NCBI GenBank assembly: GCA_020024085.1
Contig: JAHHUG010000055.1
Location: forward strand, 1 to 9,072
Direction of reading: 5' to 3'
Length of the DNA: 9,072 bases
Origin: Christensenellaceae bacterium
GTDB taxonomy: Bacteria; Bacillota; Clostridia; Christensenellales; CAAEEZ01
Positions 1 to 6,311 of this stretch are shown here, one piece after another (the stretch's first letter is position 1; every line of letters begins with the position of its first letter). A program made the position numbers and the translations under genes. The notes under the pieces are model-generated. The model saw nothing but the letters and a program-made list of their open reading frames with translations, was not told the DNA's origin and did no database searches.

Positions 1-8
1 TTATATAT

Positions 9-59
9 CCTCCTATTTTCTATATGAAGTATATTATAACATTTATGCTAATAAGTCAA
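9..59 (-). promoter_or_regulatory. Promoter and ribosome binding site of a gene starting just outside the left edge
   Basis: Read on the minus strand, a TTGACT -35 box (54-59) is followed after 15 bases by a perfect TATAAT -10 box (33-38). TAATAT two bases further on would give a 17-base spacer instead. Next comes a perfect AGGAGG Shine-Dalgarno sequence (9-14), which ends eight bases from the window edge. A start codon at or just beyond position 1 is therefore expected, for a leftward gene not contained here. The short spacer for the best -10 box is the main weakness of the promoter call; the ribosome binding site is strong. Confidence 0.65.
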
Positions 60-133
60 TAGATATACAAAAAAAATATTCAACTCTTTTACATATATGT
101 TAATAAATATCTATATTATCAAACAGTAACAAA

Positions 134-811
134 CTAATTATTTTCTCTTGTAAGATTATTGATTAAAACATCATTAATATACAATCTAAATGATGTTCCA
201 AGGAACTTTGCAGCCTTTTCACTAATGATAATTCTTGACAAATAAATCTCAAAATATTCCATTACTGAAGACATATTATCCATATAAATCTTACTTAAAA
301 TAATTTTGTTTTCGTTGTCTACCTCAATGATATTTTTCTTAATAGCATAATTTACTCTATCGTGGATATCATTTTGGTCAAATTTACCCTTATGCACCCT
401 AGTTTTATGTGCATCGGACTTATCTGCAATAATCAATGCAGCACTGATTGGATTAACAGGGACGCCTATTTCCTCCTCGTGATTACCAATTGCACCGATA
501 ACCACAGCAATTTCCTCCTCGTTCATACCCATTTCACGAAGGATATTAAACGCAAGGTTTGCACCAGTTATTCCGTGGAACTTCCTATTGATACTATTAC
601 CGATATCATGAAGATATCCTGCAATCAAGCCAAGCTCAACTGTTCTTTCATCGTAGCCAAGCTCTTTTAGTATTTTGCCAGTTATCCTAGACACATAGGT
701 TGCGTGCCTTTCTCCGTGCTCGGTATAGTTCATAACATCAAGGCATCTATCGGTAGCCTTGATAAGTGATTTTACCATAGGATTAGCTTTTACTTCTTTA
801 AGTGTTATCAT
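134..811 (-). CDS. HD-domain metal-dependent phosphohydrolase (225 aa)
   Basis: Predicted cytoplasmic HD-superfamily hydrolase. The metal-binding pattern is clear: H36 in an HGERH context, the H68-D69 doublet in YLHDIGN, H79, H111 in GNHEEE and D130 in IIADKSD. Five to six ligands spaced this way suggest a two-metal site, as in HD-GYP and related phosphohydrolases, but no GYP motif is present and the substrate cannot be named. About 90 residues of mostly helical and strand sequence follow the HD core. I chose the ATG at 811 (MITLKEV) because an AAGGAAAAGGA Shine-Dalgarno stretch lies directly upstream. The frame stays open for 27 more codons, but those overlap the upstream gene deeply and look non-native. 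With this start the gene overlaps the preceding one by 14 bases and is the last of the leftward operon. Family assignment is firm; function is open. Confidence 0.88.
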   Translation of the reverse strand: MITLKEVKANPMVKSLIKATDRCLDVMNYTEHGERHATYVSRITGKILKELGYDERTVELGLIAGYLHDIGNSINRKFHGITGANLAFNILREMGMNEEEIAVVIGAIGNHEEEIGVPVNPISAALIIADKSDAHKTRVHKGKFDQNDIHDRVNYAIKKNIIEVDNENKIILSKIYMDNMSSVMEYFEIYLSRIIISEKAAKFLGTSFRLYINDVLINNLTRENN

Positions 812-1637
812 TTTCCTTTTCCTTATTTCTTTCAACAATAAGCTTGTAGTATTCGTCCTCAGAAAAGTCCTTTGCGTAGCAGAACTCACCACCTAGTCTT
901 TCGACTGCATTTCTAAGTTCTATAAATTCCGAATAATTCAAGTCCTTATCAAGTACATAGCTATTAATAATATTGATAGCTTTTTTATCGCCATATCTAC
1001 CGAACATTTCTGCAAGTTCAGCTAAATTCTCGCCACGATACAACATAGTAGTTAGCCACATAAAGATATTTTCATTATCCTTGTAGTTAGATAAAATATC
1101 GGTAAATATAAATTGTGCTTCTTCGCTTACATTATACATCACATTTAGGATTTTTTCTACTGCGTCCTCATTATCATATGCTAAAAACTCGTAACATGCA
1201 CTTATTTTATCAGCATTTGTTTCGCCATCTGCAATTAATTGTATGCAAACATCAGTTAGTTCATCTCCACCGATTTCAAACAAAATGGTAAATGCATACT
1301 TAAGTACCTCTGGTTCGTTGCTTTTTAACAACTTTTTGATAAACTCAACAGCATCTTCCCTTGCAACAACACGGTCGGTTATAATATCACTAACATCTCT
1401 ACCTGTTGAAAGCATATATTCTACATAATCGTACAAATTACCACTTTTTTCAACTATTTTTGCATATTCAAGTGGAGTAAAACCATCAAGCTCCTCGTTT
1501 GATTTTGTAACCCACTCAAGATACATCTTCATTAGTTCTTTTTCAATTACCTTGATATTGCTATATTTTTCCTTGTCCTCATTTACTATTTTACGGACAG
1601 ATTTCATAAATAATTCTTCTAAATCGTAATATATCAT
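798..1637 (-). CDS. Hypothetical all-helical (HEAT-like) repeat protein (279 aa)
   Basis: I do not recognise this protein. It appears fully helical and soluble, with no signal peptide or membrane segment. An N-terminal part (residues 1-90) carries a LDGFTPLEYA motif at 50-59. After it come paired amphipathic helices from about 93 to 245 (for example EPEVLKYAFTILFEIG, then EDAVEKILNVMYNV, then NENIFMWLTTMLY), which read like HEAT or ARM-type alpha-solenoid repeats and suggest a protein-binding scaffold. The start at 1637 has a good site: TAGAGG lies six bases upstream and its TAG is the stop codon of the preceding gene, so translation is probably coupled. An internal ATG at 1607 has a weaker site. 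The acidic, lysine-containing tail (EKENDNT) is encoded in the overlap with the downstream HD gene. That it is a real gene is secure from its length and operon position; the fold is inference. Confidence 0.8.
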   Translation of the reverse strand: MIYYDLEELFMKSVRKIVNEDKEKYSNIKVIEKELMKMYLEWVTKSNEELDGFTPLEYAKIVEKSGNLYDYVEYMLSTGRDVSDIITDRVVAREDAVEFIKKLLKSNEPEVLKYAFTILFEIGGDELTDVCIQLIADGETNADKISACYEFLAYDNEDAVEKILNVMYNVSEEAQFIFTDILSNYKDNENIFMWLTTMLYRGENLAELAEMFGRYGDKKAINIINSYVLDKDLNYSEFIELRNAVERLGGEFCYAKDFSEDEYYKLIVERNKEKENDNT

Positions 1638-1646
1638 AATTTGCCT

Positions 1647-3296
1647 CTAAACATTTATAGTATTGTACCATTCGTAATATTCATTACTAGTTACACCAAA
1701 AAATTCAAATAATCTATTAATATCCCTTATTTCCTTTTGTAGTTCGCCATTAAAACACAAATAAATCGTGATAAATCGTGCATCTGCATTTTGGATAGAT
1801 AACGTTGTATTTTGTTTGTAAATGTCATCTAATATCGCAACATTTTCAATAATTTCGTTTACAACCGTATTTGGCTTTAGGGCTGTTGCAAAAGCAAACA
1901 ACACTGCATCGTAGTAGCCAATTACCATATTATTGTCAAAATGGTCAAGTGGGTAGGTAAAGTCATACTCAACAAACAAATTACCAAGTACAAAGCTAAT
2001 AGTCTTGTTGCTATCATACTCGATAATAGTTTTGATTAGCGAAGTTTTTACATTTTCTAGTACGGTATTGTCAATAAGCAACTCTCTAAGTTTGTCACCT
2101 ATTTTATCGGTATATACTTTATCAAGTATCCTAATAATAGCATTAATCTGCTTGATATTATTTTCCCTTAATACATAGTCAAATACATTGCTAAACACTT
2201 CATCGCTTACAATTAGCTCCCTACAACCCTCAATATTTCCCTTACTAATTAGGTTTTCAATAGTAGCAAGTTTATCATCAATAAATAGGTCTATTTTTTG
2301 CATAAACATATCTACTGTTGGAGTTATAACCTCAAGCTTAAACAAACTACCAACCACATAAGTATAGCTAGATTTACCAAACATTTTATTCGAAAAATTA
2401 AGTGTCTTAAAGGCTTTTTTCCTGTCCCCTAAAATATACTCTAGTATCGCCTTATAGCAAACATCTCGTACCCCGTAGTTATACCTATCAATTATAATTT
2501 TGCTTAACTCATAACACTCTTCAATAAAAGGTGTTGCAACAAGCATAATCGGCATAGAAAGAACTATATTTTCCTCTGGTTCAAACTGCAAAATTCTATC
2601 AAGATTAACCTTTGCATCTTCCAAGTTTTCCTCTTGAAGATTATAGTAAAGCATATACACTCTGCCATAAAGCTCGTAGTCCTTATTTTCTATTAAATCG
2701 CTAGCAAAAGCCTTAAATGATATCATATCATTAAGATTCATATAGTTGATTGCCTTTAACCTAACCACATTGATATAGCCCTCAAGATAAGAAAAATCCC
2801 TAGAGTTAAGTAGCTCGTTTGACTTTGCAAATTGCTTGCTTGCCGAGAGTACTCTTGCTTTTTCAAGTAAAGCCTCAAGGTACTCATCAGTAACTGGATA
2901 TATTACCTTGAAAGCATTTTTACTTTCCATTTCACTCATAAAGTCAAACACATCATCAAGGTCAATCATAGAAATATCCTTAATGCCGATACCGTAATCA
3001 GCATATCTCATAGCCTCTGCATAACTATCATTTGATGCAAGGTTTTGCGACACCTTTTCAAGATACCTTTTGTCCTTACTCTTGTTGTAAAGTTTGAACA
3101 AACAGTCATTCGATTTGTTAGATTGCCCCATTTCCTCGTACATTTTAGAAAGTAGCAACATTCCGTTTTCATATTCGCCACAATCCAACAATTTTCTACA
3201 AAAAACGGCACAATTAGAAAAGTCTCCATCATTTAGAGCCTTTAGTCCTGCATTAATCAGTTGGTTTTTATTAAGTTTAAACTCAACAATACTCAT
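1647..3296 (-). CDS. Hypothetical TPR-like helical repeat protein (549 aa)
   Basis: A large soluble protein predicted to be almost entirely helical. The N-terminal 105 residues carry two to three degenerate tetratricopeptide-type helix pairs: residues 14-40 (INAGLKALNDGDFSNCAVFC), 45-72 (LLLSKMYEEMG then a second helix) and about 80-105 (SYAEAMRYADYGI). Weaker repeats appear to continue through the middle. No catalytic motif, signal peptide or membrane span is visible. Cysteines 29, 33, 39 and 65 cluster in the first repeats without forming a clean CxxC. The ATG overlaps the hslO stop codon by one base (TAATG) and has no convincing Shine-Dalgarno sequence, so it probably depends on ribosomes terminating at hslO. 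Adjacency to a chaperone and to another helical-repeat protein suggests a scaffolding or adaptor role, but that is inference only. Confidence 0.82.
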   Translation of the reverse strand: MSIVEFKLNKNQLINAGLKALNDGDFSNCAVFCRKLLDCGEYENGMLLLSKMYEEMGQSNKSNDCLFKLYNKSKDKRYLEKVSQNLASNDSYAEAMRYADYGIGIKDISMIDLDDVFDFMSEMESKNAFKVIYPVTDEYLEALLEKARVLSASKQFAKSNELLNSRDFSYLEGYINVVRLKAINYMNLNDMISFKAFASDLIENKDYELYGRVYMLYYNLQEENLEDAKVNLDRILQFEPEENIVLSMPIMLVATPFIEECYELSKIIIDRYNYGVRDVCYKAILEYILGDRKKAFKTLNFSNKMFGKSSYTYVVGSLFKLEVITPTVDMFMQKIDLFIDDKLATIENLISKGNIEGCRELIVSDEVFSNVFDYVLRENNIKQINAIIRILDKVYTDKIGDKLRELLIDNTVLENVKTSLIKTIIEYDSNKTISFVLGNLFVEYDFTYPLDHFDNNMVIGYYDAVLFAFATALKPNTVVNEIIENVAILDDIYKQNTTLSIQNADARFITIYLCFNGELQKEIRDINRLFEFFGVTSNEYYEWYNTINV

Positions 3297-4162
3297 TATT
3301 CTGCAAAAATCTTATCCAAGTCTTCACGGGTAAATCTATATTTAGTATTGCAGAATTGACAACCAACCTCAATTTGTTTGTCCTTATCTACAATATCATA
3401 AGCATCTTTTTTACCAAGTGTTAGAATAACCTTTTCAATAAGTTCTCTACTGCAATCGCAACTGAACTCTGGTACAACAGGTGGTAGCATTTTAACATCA
3501 AATTGACCGAAGTAATAGTCAATTAGTTCATCTACCTCCATTTTATCAAGTACACTGCTAATATGTGTAAAGTTTGTGCAAATATCCTCAAGCATAGTGA
3601 TAACCATATCATTGCAACCAGGCATTGGTTGAATAAATATACCACCTGAAGTTTTAACACCATCTTTATCTACAAGTACACCTAGTGCTACTGCTGAAGG
3701 AGATTGCTCACTTGCAGTAAAATAGTATGCAAAATCTTCTGCAATTTCACCACTTACAAGATTGCACTTTCCCGTATAAGGTTCCTTTAATCCCAAGTCC
3801 TTAATAACAGAAATTTCGCCATCTTTACCAACAGCTCCACCAACATCAATCTTGCCATCAGCTCTAATAGGCAAATCTAGGCTAGGGTTTTCTACATAGC
3901 CTTTTACCTTGCAACCAGTTCTACCACTTACAACGATTCTACCGATAGGACCTCCACCATTGATATTGAAAGACATTCTTTGTCCCTCATCTTTAAAGCC
4001 ACTTGTCATAAAAGCAGCAACAGTCAAACATCTACCAAGTACTGCTGTTGTAGTAGGAGTAAGGTTGTGGATTTCCCTTGCCTTATTTACCATATCTGTA
4101 TTTTTAATTACTGTTATTAAAACCTTTCCATCTGCTATAAAAAACTTTTGTAATTTATCCAT
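3296..4162 (-). CDS. hslO: Hsp33 family redox-regulated molecular chaperone (288 aa)
   Basis: Hsp33 is a cytoplasmic holdase chaperone switched on by oxidative unfolding. When reduced, four cysteines bind zinc; oxidation by peroxide or hypochlorite forms disulfides and exposes the client-binding surface. All four are present: C235-x-C237 in FSCDCSRE and C268-x-x-C271 in VGCQFCNTKY. The N-terminal core is also recognisable, with LTPTTTAVLGR (34-44), the glycine-rich NINGGGPIG (67-74), GYVENP (88-93) and SEQSPSAVALGVLVD (151-165), and GGIFIQPMPG (173-182) follows. The length of 288 residues is typical, so the gene is complete. Its start has a good AAGGTGG Shine-Dalgarno sequence seven bases upstream, and its ATG overlaps the stop of the methyltransferase gene (TAATG); its own stop overlaps the next start in the same way. 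Extra cysteines at 45, 84, 133, 183 and 195 lie outside the zinc site. Identification is confident. Confidence 0.97.
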   Translation of the reverse strand: MDKLQKFFIADGKVLITVIKNTDMVNKAREIHNLTPTTTAVLGRCLTVAAFMTSGFKDEGQRMSFNINGGGPIGRIVVSGRTGCKVKGYVENPSLDLPIRADGKIDVGGAVGKDGEISVIKDLGLKEPYTGKCNLVSGEIAEDFAYYFTASEQSPSAVALGVLVDKDGVKTSGGIFIQPMPGCNDMVITMLEDICTNFTHISSVLDKMEVDELIDYYFGQFDVKMLPPVVPEFSCDCSRELIEKVILTLGKKDAYDIVDKDKQIEVGCQFCNTKYRFTREDLDKIFAE

Positions 4163-4878
4163 TATTTTACCACCTTAAAAAATAATCTAGTACTATCTTT
4201 TTTTACCTTATTAAAATTGTCATCAAATACCTCTACCTTGCTAAATTTATCTAGCATTTTAAGGAGATTTTGTTTTGATACATAGTACTGAGTTTGAGTT
4301 TCTTCCTCTCTATCATACTTTCCGTTTTTGTCCTTAATGAAAAATACCAAGTCCATATCAACGGCATTTTCCTTTTCATCTAATTCATTTTGCCAGAAAT
4401 AGCTGAAATCGTCATACTCCTCAAAGTAGATATTATTGCCTAAAACTTCCTTTAGTTTATACTCTGAACTAACATCAAAAATAAGCGTGCCGTTAGGCTT
4501 AAGCATATTGTAACACTTATCTAGTACGATAGCTAGTTCCTCATTGTTGATATAGTTGAACACATCGCATATTGCAACGATAAAATCGAACTGCTTATCA
4601 AGGTCAAGTTCCACTATATCTTCACACAAAAATCTAATATTAAGTGCCTTTTTTAATGCTTTCTTTTGAGCAATATCAAGCATTTCTGTCGACATATCAA
4701 CAGCAGTCATATTGTAGCCAGCCTCTGCAAGTGGAATAGTTATTTCGCCACTACCCGAGCCAAGCTCCAAACCACACTTACCTAAATTTTGTTCTAATAT
4801 AAACGAGGCGATTTCGTTATAATTGAAACCGCCCATCAATTTGTCATAATATTTTGCAAGTACTGAATAACTATCCAT
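4162..4878 (-). CDS. Class I SAM-dependent methyltransferase (238 aa)
   Basis: A Rossmann-fold methyltransferase. Motif I, which contacts SAM, is LELGSGSGE (37-45). The acidic residue at the end of strand 2 is D61 in AVDMS, followed by MLDIAQKKA. Motif post-II is CEDIVELDL (85-93), the strand 4 region is FDFIVAICDVFNYI (97-110), and the strand 5 region is LKPNGTLIFDVSS (126-138). The opening MDSYSVLAKYYDKLM is characteristic of a Firmicutes group that includes the poorly defined YqeM-like methyltransferases. The second half (about 140-238), rich in aromatic and charged residues, probably binds the acceptor, which I cannot identify. The ATG overlaps the stop of the membrane-protein gene by one base and has only a weak Shine-Dalgarno sequence, so its translation is probably coupled. 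The stop in turn overlaps the hslO start. Family assignment is firm; substrate is unknown. Confidence 0.9.
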   Translation of the reverse strand: MDSYSVLAKYYDKLMGGFNYNEIASFILEQNLGKCGLELGSGSGEITIPLAEAGYNMTAVDMSTEMLDIAQKKALKKALNIRFLCEDIVELDLDKQFDFIVAICDVFNYINNEELAIVLDKCYNMLKPNGTLIFDVSSEYKLKEVLGNNIYFEEYDDFSYFWQNELDEKENAVDMDLVFFIKDKNGKYDREEETQTQYYVSKQNLLKMLDKFSKVEVFDDNFNKVKKDSTRLFFKVVK

Positions 4879-5939
4879 TATTTGTTCTTTTGACTCTTTT
4901 TCTTTTTAGGATTTACATAAGGTTGTTGAGCAGGTTTTTTCTTTTTATTCTTTTGTTGCTCAACAGGTGCATCGTTTTGCTTATTAGATTTCTTTGAAAA
5001 TACTACACCCTCTTCGCCTAGTGCATCATAAATAGGGTTCATATACAAGTCGAATGCATAGTTGCCGATTTGAAGATTCATCATAATATAGTACATAAAT
5101 CCAAACATAAATAGGATTACATACACAATCATTGAAAGAACAGGCATATATACTATTGCTAGGATTGGTAAAATCGCAAATGCAATAAATAGTATTGTCC
5201 ATAACCAGTTTTCAATAGCTAGAATAAATGCATTACGGAACATATATCTAAACTTCAACTTGTCGTATGTTACGATTTGAGATGGAATTTGAAGTAATAC
5301 CATAAGAAGCATTACACCAATAAGCATTGCAAAAAATAGTAATGCATACCAACCACCAGTTACTTGATTTAGAACATCTAACTTATAAAACTCTATAAAA
5401 CACTCTGCAACAGCAAAGATAAGTACACCGATTAAAGTTGTAACTATCATCATCTTCCACCAGTACTTTTTGATACCAGTAAAGAATGTTTTCATTACCT
5501 TGTAGTCTTCCTCATAAAACATCTTTCTAGCCACATACATTGAACCAGCAAGACCAAGTCCCATAATAGTAAAACTAGGTATAACTAATGCAAAGTAGAA
5601 TGTATGCACTTGTAGTCTACCAATAAGTGCCTCGGTTAATTCACTATTCATTCCTGGGTGATAATCAATACCAAGACCACCGATAAAGAATCTACTGTCA
5701 GATAAACCAAGCATATAGCCTAGTGCCCAAATAGTTAATACCAAAAATGGTAGGAAAAATATTGAAAAAATAAGGCTTGTTTTCATAACCTCATTCATAT
5801 TATTCCTATAAACTCTATTTAGTCCTGCAAATTTACCACCAGCGTGTCTTTCGGTAACTTCGGCTAATCTATTTTCCTTAGATGTTTTAAGGTGCATAAA
5901 TAGAGGGGTTTTTTCGTTGTCTTTGTTTTGTTTTGCCAT
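4878..5939 (-). CDS. Six-segment integral membrane protein with lysine-rich tail (353 aa)
   Basis: First gene of the leftward operon. After a charged N-terminal region of about 54 residues there are six hydrophobic segments at roughly 55-78, 113-136, 161-183, 197-217, 240-263 and 265-288. An even number puts both termini on the same side, and the positively charged ends argue for the cytoplasm. The pattern, with YKVMKTFFTGIKKYWWK before segment 3 and a conserved-looking FRNAFILAIENW before segment 5, resembles the YesL/DUF624 type of Firmicutes membrane protein, but this protein is longer and I hold that link loosely. The last 38 residues contain 14 lysines, including two KKKK runs, and no arginine. 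The start is well supported by AGGAGAG (5943-5949 on the plus strand) just upstream and by a good promoter at 6001-6029. No transport or catalytic motif is visible. Confidence 0.82.
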   Translation of the reverse strand: MAKQNKDNEKTPLFMHLKTSKENRLAEVTERHAGGKFAGLNRVYRNNMNEVMKTSLIFSIFFLPFLVLTIWALGYMLGLSDSRFFIGGLGIDYHPGMNSELTEALIGRLQVHTFYFALVIPSFTIMGLGLAGSMYVARKMFYEEDYKVMKTFFTGIKKYWWKMMIVTTLIGVLIFAVAECFIEFYKLDVLNQVTGGWYALLFFAMLIGVMLLMVLLQIPSQIVTYDKLKFRYMFRNAFILAIENWLWTILFIAFAILPILAIVYMPVLSMIVYVILFMFGFMYYIMMNLQIGNYAFDLYMNPIYDALGEEGVVFSKKSNKQNDAPVEQQKNKKKKPAQQPYVNPKKKKSQKNK

Positions 5940-6000
5940 AAACTCTCCTATTTTATAGTATTATTACTAATAACATAATTTTTATAATATTAACAATACA

Positions 6001-6029
6001 ATAATACAACATAATTGGAAAAATATCAA
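6001..6029 (-). promoter_or_regulatory. Promoter of the leftward six-gene operon
   Basis: On the minus strand a TTGATA -35 box (6024-6029, five of six matches to TTGACA) and a TATTAT -10 box (6001-6006, five of six matches to TATAAT) are separated by exactly 17 bases. Transcription would start near 5994, leaving a leader of roughly 55 bases before the membrane-protein ATG at 5939. No riboswitch or attenuator is visible in that short leader. The two divergent promoters have their -35 boxes only 18 bases apart. Confidence 0.72.
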
Positions 6030-6038
6030 ATATTATCG

Positions 6039-6052
6039 GTCAAAAATTTGAC
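6039..6052. repeat. Short inverted repeat between the divergent promoters
   Basis: GTCAAA (6039-6044) and TTTGAC (6047-6052) form a perfect 6-base inverted repeat around AA. The right arm covers five bases of the -35 box of the rightward promoter, and the repeat lies 9 bases beyond the -35 box of the leftward promoter. It could be an operator for a dimeric regulator, but an AT-rich palindrome of this size can arise by chance, and one arm is constrained by being a -35 box. Confidence 0.3.
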
Positions 6053-6076
6053 ATATAAAATAATTTGTGGTAAGAT
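6048..6076 (+). promoter_or_regulatory. Promoter of the lysine riboswitch and asd-dapA-dapB operon
   Basis: A perfect TTGACA -35 box (6048-6053) is followed after 17 bases by TAAGAT (6071-6076), which matches the TATAAT -10 consensus at four positions including the key first A and final T. Transcription would start near 6083, about ten bases before helix P1 of the riboswitch. The near-ideal -35 box and spacer suggest a constitutive sigma-A promoter, leaving control to the downstream attenuator. Confidence 0.75.
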
Positions 6077-6093
6077 AAACACAATTAAATAAC

Positions 6094-6250
6094 ATATAGA
6101 GGAGCAATAAACAATAGTATGTAACTATTATGGTTCAAGCCTTTCGTTACAAAAAGGGTATTATTGCCGAGGTTTACTTCAGCTTGAGATGTGGTAAATC
6201 GGTTGGTATGGCTAAATCCATACAACTGTCATCAATTGATGGAGTGCTAT
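6094..6250 (+). promoter_or_regulatory. Lysine riboswitch (L box)
   Basis: This leader senses lysine and controls asd-dapA-dapB. Conserved L-box signatures are present in order: AGAGGAGC (6098-6105), AGTA (6116-6119, the loop-E region), GCCGAGG (6166-6172), AACTGTCAT (6224-6232) and GGAGTGCTAT (6241-6250). The five-helix junction can be drawn. P1 is weak: ATAG 6096-6099 with CTAT 6247-6250. P2 is 6104-6110 with 6161-6167, seven perfect pairs, extended by 6121-6125 with 6146-6150. P3 is 6171-6177 with 6194-6200. P4 is 6206-6211 with 6218-6223. P5 is CATC 6230-6233 with GATG 6238-6241. Loops L2 (TCAAGC, 6135-6140) and L3 (GCTTGA, 6182-6187) are perfectly complementary, matching the known kissing contact of this class. 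Location directly before lysine-pathway genes agrees. Boundaries are approximate. Confidence 0.95.
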
Positions 6251-6278
6251 TATATAAAGACTATTTACGGTATTCCAT
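6239..6278 (+). promoter_or_regulatory. Antiterminator helix of the lysine riboswitch
   Basis: ATGGAGTGC (6239-6247) can pair with GTATTCCAT (6270-6278) over nine consecutive positions, counting two G-U pairs. The left strand uses bases that, in the lysine-bound form, belong to helix P5, the conserved GGAG core and the 3' side of P1. The right strand takes up most of the left arm of the terminator (6267-6275). The two structures therefore exclude each other: no lysine favours this helix and read-through, whereas bound lysine frees the terminator. This is inferred from base pairing only. Confidence 0.8.
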
Positions 6279-6296
6279 TGAGAATACCGTTTTTTT
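6267..6296 (+). terminator. Intrinsic terminator (attenuator) of the riboswitch
   Basis: A perfect nine-pair stem, ACGGTATTC (6267-6275) with GAATACCGT (6282-6290), closes a six-base loop and runs straight into seven T residues (6290-6296). It ends just before the asd Shine-Dalgarno sequence (AAGGAG, 6299-6304), so it acts as a conditional stop before the first gene. Its left arm is shared with the antiterminator. Confidence 0.95.
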
Positions 6297-6311
6297 ATAA
6301 GGAGAAATTAA

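Noticed and set aside
60..133. Intrinsic terminator for the leftward operon
   Set aside because: The inverted repeats consist almost only of A and T, their arms are far apart, and no GC-containing stem stands next to the T run.
362..670. Plus-strand open frame inside the HD gene
   Set aside because: It lies antisense to a gene with clear catalytic motifs, has no ribosome binding site of note and encodes low-quality sequence. The similar open frames opposite the TPR-like gene (3094-3333), hslO (3909-4178), asd (6978-7166) and dapA (7303-7569) were rejected for the same reason.
812..892. Longer N-terminus for the HD protein, starting at 892
   Set aside because: The extra 27 residues overlap the upstream gene by 95 bases in total and look unlike a protein N-terminus, while the ATG at 811 has a strong Shine-Dalgarno stretch.
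6083..6300. T-box or other amino-acid leader instead of a lysine riboswitch
   Set aside because: No T-box TGG-ACC bulge sequence or leader peptide is present, whereas the L-box core, helices and kissing loops all match.
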